A stretch of DNA of 64,000 bases from Granulicella sibirica (GTDB lineage: Bacteria; Acidobacteriota; Terriglobia; Terriglobales; Acidobacteriaceae). The stretch covers positions 930,001-994,000 of the forward strand of contig NZ_RDSM01000003.1 in the NCBI RefSeq assembly GCF_004115155.1. The letters run 5' to 3'. Under the pieces are notes generated by a model. That model was not told the DNA's origin, ran no database searches, and worked only from the letters and a program-made list of their open reading frames with translations. Positions 10,244 to 18,772 of this stretch are shown in pieces. Made by a program: the position numbers and the translations under genes. Every line of letters begins with the position of its first letter. The first letter of the stretch is position 1.

Positions 10244-11122
10244 CTAGGCGAGCGCCTGGTTGAGGTTCTGGATGGCTTCGTCAACCTCGGCAGGGCTCTT
10301 GTAGCCAACCGTTACGGCGTCGACGCCCGCATTGCGGAAGGCGAACTTCATCGCCAGTTGGCGATCCTCATGGTTGAAGACACCCTCGCCCACCAGCTTC
10401 ATGCTGATGACGCCCATGCCTTCCTTCCGGACCTGGTGGACGTGCTTGACGACCTCGCCGACGTTGCCGAGGCCTTCCGTGTTGTAGTCCTCGGCGTCCA
10501 TGCGCGTGCCCTTGTGGTTCACGCGGATCATCGCGACCTGCAGCCACGGATCGGACGGCATCTGGCGCAGGGCGGGGAGGCCGTGGACCGACGCGCCGCG
10601 TCCGATGACGATCTTCTTCTGCTGGGCTTCGGCAATGCCGTCGGCGTAGCGGCTGCTCTCGGCCGGCCAGTTGCCGGTGTGCTGCCAATGGAGGAGCATG
10701 ACGTCGAAGTACTCCGTCTTCGCGAGGGTGCGGAGTTCGTCGATCTTGGCCTGCGGATTCCCGTTCGCATGGGTCGTGATCTTCGACATCAACTGGTAGT
10801 TCTCACGCGGAATCCCTTGAAGCGCGATGCCGAGCATCTTGTGCATCTCGCCGTAGGATTCGGCCGTCTCGAAGAATCGGATACCGCGGTCGTAGGCATA
10901 ACGGACGAGCTTCGTGAACTGCTCCTGGCCGAGATCGCGCTGCACCTGCCCGCCGAAACTCCCGGTGCCGAAGGCGAGGCGCGTCACTTTTACGCCGGAG
11001 TTGCCGAGCGGGACCATGTCGGTCGCGGTCATCGGTTGAGCGAAGAGAGGAAGGTGGGCGCTTGCCAGGGCACCGGCGGCGATGCCGGTTTTCAGGAAAT
11101 TCCGTCGCGACGTGAGAGTCAT
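10244..11122 (-). CDS. Aldo/keto reductase with Tat signal
   Basis: About 292 residues. The N-terminus has a twin-arginine signal, TSRRNFLKTGIAAGALASA, so the folded, cofactor-loaded enzyme is predicted to be exported by the Tat system (tatB-tatC lie at 15.5-16.8 kb). The catalytic domain shows aldo/keto reductase features: LAFGTGSFGG, FFETAESYGEMHKMLG with the catalytic Tyr, the Lys of SKITTH, and LLHWQH. The NADP-binding C-terminal motif is shortened relative to classical members. ATG at 11122 has a GGAGGG ribosome site at good distance; an upstream GTG would place that site inside the gene. Substrate unknown; it lies next to a pectin-lyase gene. Confidence 0.88.
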   Translation of the reverse strand: MTLTSRRNFLKTGIAAGALASAHLPLFAQPMTATDMVPLGNSGVKVTRLAFGTGSFGGQVQRDLGQEQFTKLVRYAYDRGIRFFETAESYGEMHKMLGIALQGIPRENYQLMSKITTHANGNPQAKIDELRTLAKTEYFDVMLLHWQHTGNWPAESSRYADGIAEAQQKKIVIGRGASVHGLPALRQMPSDPWLQVAMIRVNHKGTRMDAEDYNTEGLGNVGEVVKHVHQVRKEGMGVISMKLVGEGVFNHEDRQLAMKFAFRNAGVDAVTVGYKSPAEVDEAIQNLNQALA

Positions 11123-11169
11123 GGCGTCCCTCCGATGTTGCACAGAATGCTACCACGCTCAGGGGTGCT

Positions 11170-12552
11170 CTAGTTTCCGTTAGCCGGGCCCGGCGAGGCT
11201 TTGTCGACCTCGACGCCAAAGACATAGCTCGGACCGAACATGTTGCTCGTGAAGATAACAAGCTTGTGGTCCGGGGAGAATCGTACGTTCGGCTCCAGGC
11301 GATAGTTGTGTTTGGACATGGTCACCAGGTGTTCCGCATGAAACACTCCGGGCTGGATAAAGCCCGGCTGGTTGATGCCGTCGACCTTCTTCATCTCTGG
11401 ATGGAAGAGCTCGATGAACTCTCCGTCGGGAGCCTTGGCGACCTGACCCGGATCGCCGCCATCGCCCGTGAACAAGCCTTCGTCGGCGGTGACGTTGAAA
11501 TGAATCGACCACTCATTCCGATCCATGTGGAAGGCTCGGCGGCGATGCGTCGCGACATCGTATCCGGCGAGATAGAAGTCCTCGCCTTTGATCGGCTGCC
11601 AGTCGTACCAGATGGTTTTGCCGTCGATCCCCCAGAACTCATGTCCGGCGATCTCCTGGGCGAAGGTGCGTTTGTGGATGAGCGTGTTCTGGCTTCCGTC
11701 GGTGCGAATCGTCCAGATACGATCGACCTTCTGCCACGGACCTTCGTGGCAGTACATCAGAAGCGTTGGGTCGGCGGGCGAGAAGAGCAGGTGGTTGACC
11801 CAGTCAGTCGAGTGGAGCAGCGTCGTGAGCTTGCCGGTCTTGAGGTTGATCGTGAAGAGAATCAAGGGCTGCCGCGAAGCGAGGCGGCGCTCCATCATCT
11901 CGCCCTTGCCGTCAGGTTGGACGAGCGTGCCCGATTGCGCCCCGGTTACCTGGCGAACGGCCGGGGTTCCCGTGGGCGACGTGAGGTTCGCTCCGTACTC
12001 CGGCGCGACGGGAGATCCGTCATTCATCGTGCCGGCAGCGAGCGTCTCGTCCGCGTTGATCGTGGCGACGCTGTTCGCCCCCTCCGGAAGCGTGACGAGT
12101 TCTGTCACGACGCCTGTGTCGACGTCGGCCTTGTACAGCGTGCTGAGCTTGGTGGTGAGGTCCATCTTCGAAAAGAAGATGCTCGGCGTCTGATGCCCGG
12201 CGACGATGGCGTGGACGCCGCCCCGGTAGCGGGCAACAGGATCTTCGGTCTCCGGACGCGGAGGGTTCGGCACCAGCAAGCGGGTCTTGCGCGTGGCGAG
12301 ATCGAGGACGTGAATGCCGTCCGGCGCGGTGTAGATCATCTTCCGCCCGTCCGGCGTGTAGGCGTTGTTATTGAAGTAGAAGCCGGTGGAGTTCGGCTCG
12401 TTGGTCAGGCGGATCACGCGATGGCCCGTGGTCTTATCGACCCAGCTTTGCGGTGGCGGGCTCGCAGGAGCAACCGCCTGGGAGACGGCAAGCGCGGGGA
12501 AACACGAGAAGGTCAGGGCAGCGAGAAGAAACCGGGGAGTAGTGCTCGTCAT
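11170..12552 (-). CDS. Oligogalacturonate lyase-like (PL22) beta-propeller protein
   Basis: 460 residues with a signal peptide (about 1-25). The body is a seven-bladed-propeller type repeat with motifs seen in polysaccharide lyase family 22: TTGHRVIRLTNEPNSTGFYF, YTPDGRKMIYTA, CHEGPWQKVDRIW, GHEFWGIDGKTIWYDWQ and KHNYRLEPNVRFSPDHKLV, supplying metal-binding His and Gln. PL22 enzymes split unsaturated oligogalacturonides to keto-deoxyuronate, completing pectin breakdown; this agrees with the GH28/GH106/GH35 operon a few kb away. The signal peptide is unusual because PL22 enzymes are often cytoplasmic; a related TolB-like binding propeller is the alternative. Confidence 0.75.
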   Translation of the reverse strand: MTSTTPRFLLAALTFSCFPALAVSQAVAPASPPPQSWVDKTTGHRVIRLTNEPNSTGFYFNNNAYTPDGRKMIYTAPDGIHVLDLATRKTRLLVPNPPRPETEDPVARYRGGVHAIVAGHQTPSIFFSKMDLTTKLSTLYKADVDTGVVTELVTLPEGANSVATINADETLAAGTMNDGSPVAPEYGANLTSPTGTPAVRQVTGAQSGTLVQPDGKGEMMERRLASRQPLILFTINLKTGKLTTLLHSTDWVNHLLFSPADPTLLMYCHEGPWQKVDRIWTIRTDGSQNTLIHKRTFAQEIAGHEFWGIDGKTIWYDWQPIKGEDFYLAGYDVATHRRRAFHMDRNEWSIHFNVTADEGLFTGDGGDPGQVAKAPDGEFIELFHPEMKKVDGINQPGFIQPGVFHAEHLVTMSKHNYRLEPNVRFSPDHKLVIFTSNMFGPSYVFGVEVDKASPGPANGN

Positions 12553-12880
12553 ACGTGTGCTCCAGATGCGGTAGCGCGAATCATTCGTCGCCGGACCACG
12601 GAAAGATGGCGCGTTGGGTTATACAGATTTACGAGAATCATTGAGAAATAGTTTCCGTAGGGAACAGCTAAGGCCCGATGCGAGCCGATGTAGCCCCTGC
12701 AGGTAGATGGGTACGGGTTTGACTGTCTCCGCTCCAGTGCGTGTGCGACGGGCGAAAGTTCAAGAAATCAGGGCGATTCCCTCTCCGCGACAGCCGGTTT
12801 CGCGTCCGATCGGCAGAGCTCCACATGCTATCCTGACGTTGATTTCACAGGGAAATCAGGACTGCGCGGGGATCGGGTGA
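12553..12880. other. Intergenic region with divergent promoters
   Basis: 328 bases between the divergently oriented PL22-like gene and the prenyltransferase gene. It must hold both promoters. I see no convincing sigma-70 pair, no RNA gene and no strong hairpin; a GGGAAATC-containing stretch lies around 12850, shortly before the prenyltransferase start. Confidence 0.5.
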
Positions 12881-13885
12881 ATGGCTGTATCGACACAGCG
12901 GCAGCAGTTCACGTTGGGCGAACGGCTCCGGGCGCATGTGCAGATTGCCAGGCTCGACCACTCCATCAAGAACCTCTTTGTCCTCCCCGGGATCATCGTC
13001 CCGCTAAGCGTCGATCCGTCGCTTTTGACCGGTGCGCTCGTCGTCAAGGTCGCGATCGCATTCCTTGCCATCACCCTGGTTGCCTGCAGCAATTACGTCA
13101 TTAACGAAGTGCTCGATGCGCCATTCGATCGGCTCCACCCGACGAAATTCATGCGTCCCGCGGCGCGCGGCGTCGTCCATACTGGGGCGGCGTATGTGCA
13201 GTGGCTTGTGATGATGATCGCCGGTGTTGGGATCGGGTTCATCTTCCTTGGGAAGATGTTCGCGCTGGCGGCTATCGCGCTGTGGGTGATGGGGTGCTTC
13301 TATAACTTCCCCCCCATCCGCACAAAAGACGTGCCGTACCTCGATGTGTTGACGGAGTCGATCAATAATCCGTTGCGCATGCTTCTCGGCTGGTACACGG
13401 TCACGTCAGTGATCGTCCCTCCGGTCTCTCTCCTCTTCTCGTATTGGATGATCGGGTGTTATTTCATGGCGTTGAAGCGGTTCAGCGAGTTGTCGGAGAT
13501 CGGGGACAAGGCGGTGGCGGGTGCCTATCGTGCTTCGTTCAAGCACTACACGCCGGAGTCGCTCCTGGTGTCGGTGGTCTTCTACGCTTCGGCTGCGATG
13601 CTGTTCTTTGGGGCATTTTCAGTGCGATACCGGCTCGAGTTGATTCTTGGCTTTCCGCTGGTCGCGCTGACCATGGCGATCTACTTCAGGCTTTCGTTCC
13701 AGAAGGGCAGCTCGGTACAGAACCCGGAGAAACTTTACCGCGAGCCGATGTTGATGGCCGCCTTCGTCGCGACGGCGCTCACGATCGGTATCCTCCTCTT
13801 CGTCCATATGCCAAGGCTCGAGCAGTTCTTCACGCCGACCCTTCCGGTGACCCCTGTGACGGCAATCCCAGTGAGGCCCTCCTAG
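12881..13885 (+). CDS. UbiA-family prenyltransferase (decaprenyl-phosphate phosphoribosyltransferase-like)
   Basis: 334 residues with about eight to nine membrane helices. The first polyprenyl-diphosphate site reads NYVINEVLDAPFDRLHPTKF, close to the N-D-x-D-R-x-HP-x-K pattern of DPPR synthases, and the second is DVLTESINNPLRML. UbiA proteins move a prenyl group onto an acceptor; the DPPR branch joins phosphoribose to a polyprenyl phosphate in the inner membrane. The ATG is followed by a gene that overlaps its stop (TAGTG), a membrane glycosyltransferase, suggesting a shared role in building or using a lipid-linked sugar. Acceptor is not determinable from sequence alone. Confidence 0.85.
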   Translation: MAVSTQRQQFTLGERLRAHVQIARLDHSIKNLFVLPGIIVPLSVDPSLLTGALVVKVAIAFLAITLVACSNYVINEVLDAPFDRLHPTKFMRPAARGVVHTGAAYVQWLVMMIAGVGIGFIFLGKMFALAAIALWVMGCFYNFPPIRTKDVPYLDVLTESINNPLRMLLGWYTVTSVIVPPVSLLFSYWMIGCYFMALKRFSELSEIGDKAVAGAYRASFKHYTPESLLVSVVFYASAAMLFFGAFSVRYRLELILGFPLVALTMAIYFRLSFQKGSSVQNPEKLYREPMLMAAFVATALTIGILLFVHMPRLEQFFTPTLPVTPVTAIPVRPS

Positions 13886-15438
13886 TGGACCTGGCGCACG
13901 AGGGTCGCGACGGAAAGCTGGTAGAACGGCTCGTTCTTCTGGTGAGCCTTATTGTGTTGCTGATGCAGTCCTCTGTCCGGCCCATGGAGGCGGACGAGAT
14001 GTACGGCTACTTCACGGCAGCGGAACCGTCGGCGTGGGCCGTGTTGCGCACGCAGATGAGTGCGCCTATCTCGCTCGACCCACCGACGTATCAGTTGCTC
14101 TCGCACGGGACGATGGACGTGGTCGGCGCGAATTCCCTCGGTGCGCGGCTTCCGTCGATCCTTGGCTTTCTCCTCATGCAGTGGTGCCTGTTCGTCTTCG
14201 TGCGTCGACTCGCGGGCGTGTGGGCCGGGTGGTTCGCCATGATCTTCCCGCTTGCGACCTATACCCTGCACTACGCCGCGCAGGGACGTCCCTATGGATG
14301 GCTGCTCGGTATGTACGGAGCGGCTCTGGTCTGCTGGCAGGCTGCCGCACGCCGGGAAGACGAAGGCATAGACGAAGACCGGTTCTGGATCCTCGTCGGC
14401 CTGGGAGCCGCTCTCGTCGGAGCCATTACCAGCCACTTCTTCGGCCTGCTCATTCTCATCCCCATATGCGCTGCGGAACTGGCTCGCACATTCACACGGA
14501 GAAAGCTCGACCCAGGTGTCCTCACCGCGATAGCCGTGGGCATCGCTTCGGTCGCGACGCTTCTTCCGTTCAAGGCTGCCGTCACGATTTATCGCGAGCA
14601 CTATTACACGAAGATGCCGGGAGTCCGCACCGTCTCGCTGGCCTACCGGAGGCTCTTTCTGGAGTATCCTTCGAGTTGGGGGCTTGGAGCGCAGAGGAAT
14701 GCACTCATCGTTCTGACGGCGTTCGTCCTCGGAGTCTTCGCCTTAGCCTGGCTGCGCTTCAGAAAGAGACCTGCAGGCGAGCCCATGGCGGACTGGGTTG
14801 CCGTCGCCGTGCTCGCCGCGCTCCCCTTCTTCGGTTATGCCTTCGCGCTCGTCGTGACGAAGACAATCGAGGTGCGCTACGTCATGCCCGCGCTGCTTGG
14901 CTTGACGATTCTGCTTGCGCTTGGCCTTCAGCCCATCTTCCAAAAACCTGCAGGCGCAAAGATCGCGCTCGGAACCGTCGTGGTGGCGGCTATGGTTTCC
15001 ATCGGGGGCATCGGCCTCATGGACCTCGCGGCCCGGACGGCTCTCCGCCAGGAAATGGCCCACATCTCGGACTCTGGCAATGGCGAAACCCTCTACACCG
15101 TTGACATGGGCAAGTTCGTCACCCACTGGTTCTACGCCGACGACGCTCTCCGTGGCCGCCTGACCTACGTCTACTCGCAGGAGCGCGAGATCGCTCTCAT
15201 GGACCATGACGTCAACTACCTTACGGCGATCTTCATGTCGAAGATGGCCCCGACGGTACGGGTCGCCTCGTATGAGCAGTTCCTCGAGGATTCAAGTGAC
15301 GGAACCGCCTCGCTCGTCGTCGTCTACCCCGACTCCGGTTGGGACTGGATGCCGCGCGAACTCCGCGAAAGCAGCGCCAGCGTCACGCCGCTGGGAACAG
15401 CGCTCGGCGGCTCGCTGGAGCGTGTCGTCGTCCGCTGA
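13885..15438 (+). CDS. GT39/PMT-like integral membrane glycosyltransferase
   Basis: About 517 residues starting at a GTG that overlaps the prenyltransferase stop, with GAGG eight bases upstream. An N-terminal helix is followed by an acidic outer loop, MEADEMYGYFTAAEP, where GT-C enzymes keep their catalytic Asp/Glu, then about ten more helices and a soluble C-terminal domain of about 130 residues outside the membrane. GT-C enzymes transfer sugars from polyprenyl-phosphate donors to proteins or glycans. Coupling with the UbiA-like gene suggests that it uses the lipid-linked sugar made there. Exact donor and acceptor are unknown. Confidence 0.75.
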   Translation: MDLAHEGRDGKLVERLVLLVSLIVLLMQSSVRPMEADEMYGYFTAAEPSAWAVLRTQMSAPISLDPPTYQLLSHGTMDVVGANSLGARLPSILGFLLMQWCLFVFVRRLAGVWAGWFAMIFPLATYTLHYAAQGRPYGWLLGMYGAALVCWQAAARREDEGIDEDRFWILVGLGAALVGAITSHFFGLLILIPICAAELARTFTRRKLDPGVLTAIAVGIASVATLLPFKAAVTIYREHYYTKMPGVRTVSLAYRRLFLEYPSSWGLGAQRNALIVLTAFVLGVFALAWLRFRKRPAGEPMADWVAVAVLAALPFFGYAFALVVTKTIEVRYVMPALLGLTILLALGLQPIFQKPAGAKIALGTVVVAAMVSIGGIGLMDLAARTALRQEMAHISDSGNGETLYTVDMGKFVTHWFYADDALRGRLTYVYSQEREIALMDHDVNYLTAIFMSKMAPTVRVASYEQFLEDSSDGTASLVVVYPDSGWDWMPRELRESSASVTPLGTALGGSLERVVVR

Positions 15439-15512
15439 AAGCGCCCGATTCAGCACGCAGGAAGTCGGCCGTTTCCTAATCCCTTTCGCGTTCCGTATCA
15501 TAGGGTTCACGT

Positions 15513-16043
15513 ATGCCTAGCTTTCAGGACAGCGCAGTCATCTTTATCATCGCCCTCCTGCTCTTCGGGCCGCGCAAGCTCCCCGAGCTTGCACGGCAGT
15601 TGGGCAAGCTGATGGGTGAGTTTCGCCGGGCCTCGAACGATTTTCGGATGCAGATGGAAGACGAGCTGCGCATGACCGAGCAGGCCGAGCGCCAGAAAGA
15701 GATCGCCGCCATCGAAGCCGCCGCACCCAGGCCCGCCATCGCCGCTCCCGCGCAGGAGGAACCCGTCGCGGAGAGTTCGTACACTTCGTCGCCGGTCGCT
15801 GAGGAAGCCACGACATCCGAGCCGCTGCCTATCGCCAGCTCGGGGGAATTGAAGATGATGCCACCGAGCACGGGGCTGCCCACCGCCCGCGGAGCGGTGA
15901 GCGATGAGAGCGAGTCGGCGTTGACGCCTTTGCTGGAGTCGATTCCGGAAGCGCCGCCGAACCGGACAGAGTTCGCCGACCACACCATCCACACGCCGGA
16001 CGCGGCAGGCAGCGACGCACATCAGGCGGACCATCATGGATGA
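15513..16043 (+). CDS. tatB: Sec-independent translocase subunit TatB (TatA/B family)
   Basis: 176 residues. One N-terminal membrane helix (AVIFIIALLLF) leads into the hinge GPRKLPELARQLGKLMGEFR and an amphipathic helix, the TatA/TatB signature. The long charged, then Ala/Pro-rich tail is typical of TatB rather than TatA. It forms the receptor complex with TatC for folded twin-arginine precursors; two such precursors (aldo/keto reductase, intradiol dioxygenase) are encoded nearby. Overlaps tatC by 8 bases, indicating translational coupling. Many related genomes use a single A/B type, so the subunit name is tentative. Confidence 0.88.
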   Translation: MPSFQDSAVIFIIALLLFGPRKLPELARQLGKLMGEFRRASNDFRMQMEDELRMTEQAERQKEIAAIEAAAPRPAIAAPAQEEPVAESSYTSSPVAEEATTSEPLPIASSGELKMMPPSTGLPTARGAVSDESESALTPLLESIPEAPPNRTEFADHTIHTPDAAGSDAHQADHHG

Positions 16044-16830
16044 TCCGATCGACCCGATTGACCGCGCACGAGCAGCCGTAAAGGACCGGGCAGACCTTCC
16101 AGGCATGAGCCTGATGGAGCACCTCGAAGAGCTCCGCAAGCGGCTCATCCATGCGGTCGCCTACCTCCTGATCGGCTTCGCGGTCGCTTACGCCTTCCAC
16201 GAGAAGCTGTACGGCTACATTCAGAAGCCGCTCGACGATCAGGGCATCCTGCTGAACTACACGCACCCGACCGACCCGCTGAATCTCTACCTCAAGACGG
16301 CGTTCGTGGGCGGCTTCATCCTCGCGAGCCCGTTCATCCTCTACCAGGTATGGCTCTTCATCTCGCCCGGCATGTACGCGAACGAGAAGAAGTACGTCTT
16401 CCCGTTCATGGGCGCGACGGTCGCGCTGTTTCTCAGCGGAGCATGGTTCGGCTATCACTGGGTACTGCCTGGAGCTCTCAAATTCCTCATCGGGGACTTC
16501 GGCAAGAAGTTCCACCCCATCATCACGATCGAGGACTATACCGGCTTCTTCCTCGCCGTAATCCTTGGTCTCGGCATTACGTTTGAGCTGCCCATCCTCA
16601 TCTTCTTCCTCGCGCTCTTCGGCATTGTCGACGGCAAGTTCCTGATCAAGCACATCCGCTACGCCATCCTCGCGATCTTCATCATCGCGGCGATCATCTG
16701 CCCCACGCCCGACCCGGTAGGCATGTGCATCTTCGCCTCGCCGATGCTCGTGCTGTACCTCATCGGCGTTGGAGTCGCGTTTCTTGTCCATCCGGACCGG
16801 CGCCGGGCGCGGGAGAATAAAGCTGGATGA
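16036..16830 (+). CDS. tatC: Sec-independent translocase subunit TatC
   Basis: 264 residues with six membrane helices. The conserved cytoplasmic N-terminus SLMEHLEELRKRLIHAV is the TatC signal-peptide-binding region, and the periplasmic segment PLNLYLKTAFVGGFILASPFI is also diagnostic. TatC recognises the twin-arginine motif and recruits TatA for export of folded proteins across the inner membrane. Its start lies within the end of tatB and its stop shares ATGA with the next gene, making a tight tatB-tatC-peptidase operon. Confidence 0.95.
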   Translation: MDDPIDPIDRARAAVKDRADLPGMSLMEHLEELRKRLIHAVAYLLIGFAVAYAFHEKLYGYIQKPLDDQGILLNYTHPTDPLNLYLKTAFVGGFILASPFILYQVWLFISPGMYANEKKYVFPFMGATVALFLSGAWFGYHWVLPGALKFLIGDFGKKFHPIITIEDYTGFFLAVILGLGITFELPILIFFLALFGIVDGKFLIKHIRYAILAIFIIAAIICPTPDPVGMCIFASPMLVLYLIGVGVAFLVHPDRRRARENKAG

Positions 16831-17777
16831 TCTTCTCTAGGTTGAAAAAGCTGGCAGCCTGCCTGGCTCTGGTCTCCTGTGCCGCACTCACCAACGCCCA
16901 GCCCTCTGCAAAGGCCACGGCCGGTGCGGGGCATGTGAGTGGCGCTGCTGTGTTTGCGCTCACCCAGCAGCTTCTCGCCGTGGCTCCGAAGCGCTTCAAT
17001 GCGTCACCCGGCCACGCCAGGGCGGAGGAGTTCATCCAGCAGCACTTCGCACCCGAGCGGGCCAAGGGGAACTTCGAGCAGGACAGCTTCTCCGCGAACA
17101 CCCCTGCCGGACGCCAGTCGATGAACAACTACATCGTGCGCTTTCCGGGCAAGAAGGATGGCATCATCGTCCTCGCCACGCACTATGAGACCAACTGGCC
17201 GCTCCGCGACATCAACTTCTACGGCGCGAACGACGGAGCCGCGACCACCGCGCTCCTGATCGGCATCGGCGAGTACCTCCGCGCACACCCGCCGCAGGGC
17301 TACTCCGTGTGGCTCGTCTTCTTCGACGGGGAAGAGGCCGTGAAGGAGTGGTCCGACTCGGACTCCCTCTACGGCTCGCGCCACCTCGCCGCCAAGTGGA
17401 GCCAGAACGGCACGCTCGCAAAGATCAAGGCCTACTTGCTCGCCGACATGTGCGGCGACAAGGACCTGAACATCGATCGCGACTCAAACTCCACCCCGTG
17501 GCTCCTCTCGATGCTGAGCGTGGCCGCCAAAAACACCGGGCACTCCGCTTCGATCTTCAAGAACGATACCGAGGTGCTGGACGACCACCTTCCCTTCAAG
17601 CAGCGCGGCGTGCCCGTCCTCGACATCATCGATCTCGACTACGGCCCTCACACCCGCGAGCACCCCGAGGGATACCACCATACCGATATGGACACCATCG
17701 ACAAGATCAGCGCCCACTCGCTCCAGATCTCGGCTGACCTGTTCCTCGAAATGATCAAGCTGCTGGATCAGAAGTAA
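16827..17777 (+). CDS. M28-family peptidase, glutaminyl-cyclase-like, secreted
   Basis: 316 residues with a signal peptide (about 1-24). Metal-binding elements of the M28/glutaminyl cyclase fold are seen in order: ATHYETNW, FYGANDGAATTALLI (Asp), VFFDGEEAV (Glu pair), and LPFKQRGVPVLDIIDLDYGP followed by YHHTDMDTIDKI (His). Animal-type glutaminyl cyclases share this DGEEA plus WSDSDSLYGSRHLA pattern, so the protein may cyclise N-terminal glutamine instead of acting as an aminopeptidase. The gene overlaps tatC by four bases (ATGA), unusual company for a peptidase; it may process exported proteins. Confidence 0.85.
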   Translation: MIFSRLKKLAACLALVSCAALTNAQPSAKATAGAGHVSGAAVFALTQQLLAVAPKRFNASPGHARAEEFIQQHFAPERAKGNFEQDSFSANTPAGRQSMNNYIVRFPGKKDGIIVLATHYETNWPLRDINFYGANDGAATTALLIGIGEYLRAHPPQGYSVWLVFFDGEEAVKEWSDSDSLYGSRHLAAKWSQNGTLAKIKAYLLADMCGDKDLNIDRDSNSTPWLLSMLSVAAKNTGHSASIFKNDTEVLDDHLPFKQRGVPVLDIIDLDYGPHTREHPEGYHHTDMDTIDKISAHSLQISADLFLEMIKLLDQK

Positions 17778-17802
17778 AGAAAAATAAGCAAAGAGCCTGG
17801 TC

Positions 17803-18690
17803 TTACAGCCCCGGCGGCGGGTGCCCCGGTCCCCCCGGTCCACCGAATCCACCCACCGGTTTCGGCGTCGCCGTCGGGTCGACCATGATCGTGATCTCCG
17901 CGATCCACGGCACATTCGGAATCGGGTTCGTGTTGATCAGGTGCGCCACGGTCGTCCGCCCACCCTGCGACTGAAAGATCCCATCCTCCGCTGCAGTCGT
18001 TCGATGAATCTTGTGGCTGCTATAAGGCTCCGTCGCCATTACCGGGAGAAGCAAATCCTCTGGAAAGAAGATCTGCCCCACGTGAGCGGTGTGCCCGGCC
18101 TTGTAGGTGTCGTCGGCAGGATGTCCACCGAACCTCACCTTCATATGAATGTGGTTCGTCCGCCCTTCGTAGAAGCCCGGCACGATCGTTTCGAACCGTG
18201 CCGTCCCGTCAGCTGCGGTCATCTGCAACCCGCGGCAGAAGGTGAGCTTATCGGTCGGCTGCATCGCCGGTGGCGGCCCTCCCGGTCCTCCCGGCCCATG
18301 ATCCGGATCCCCCGGCATACGGTCCGGCGGCGGTCCCGGCGGACGACCACCCGGCCCACCCTCCGGCGGTCCCATGTGCTGCGACGCTTTCGTATAGCCC
18401 GAGTAGATCCCCGAAGCATCGCAGTGCCACAGGTCGATCGCGGCTGACGGGATCGGCTTGCAGGTTCGCGTGTCCAGAAACTTCAGGTGAAGATGCAGCG
18501 GCGTGCCCGGACGTCCCTCGTGAATAGCCGGCCGGATGAGTTCATCGGCGACATAGAACGGCCCAACCTCCTGCTCCGGCGTCAGGACACAAGGCACCGC
18601 GTCATAGGAGAACCCGGCAAAGGCGAAGCGGCTGAGCGGAAGTGCAGCGGCGGTGGTCGCGAGAAATCTGCGGCGTGTAAGTTGGGGCAT
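17803..18690 (-). CDS. Intradiol ring-cleavage dioxygenase with Tat signal
   Basis: About 295 residues. The Tat signal TRRRFLATTAAALPLSRFAFA precedes a catechol-dioxygenase beta sandwich. Likely Fe(III) ligands are the Tyr in DASGIYSGY, the Tyr in VPGFYEGRTNHIHMKV and the two His of that motif. Such enzymes open catechols between the hydroxyls; exported Tat-dependent members act on extracellular aromatics, for example lignin-derived. Odd features are a Pro/Gly/Met-rich insert of about 40 residues in the middle and a Gly/Pro-rich tail. ATG at 18690 is chosen because AGGAG lies ten bases upstream and it gives a clean Tat signal. Confidence 0.88.
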   Translation of the reverse strand: MPQLTRRRFLATTAAALPLSRFAFAGFSYDAVPCVLTPEQEVGPFYVADELIRPAIHEGRPGTPLHLHLKFLDTRTCKPIPSAAIDLWHCDASGIYSGYTKASQHMGPPEGGPGGRPPGPPPDRMPGDPDHGPGGPGGPPPAMQPTDKLTFCRGLQMTAADGTARFETIVPGFYEGRTNHIHMKVRFGGHPADDTYKAGHTAHVGQIFFPEDLLLPVMATEPYSSHKIHRTTAAEDGIFQSQGGRTTVAHLINTNPIPNVPWIAEITIMVDPTATPKPVGGFGGPGGPGHPPPGL

Positions 18691-18772
18691 GTTGCTGAAT
18701 CTCCTGGCCCGGCGAGGGAACTTCACCCTGTAGGACGGGGATTTCCCGGGGGAGTTTCAGTCGCCCAGGCCT

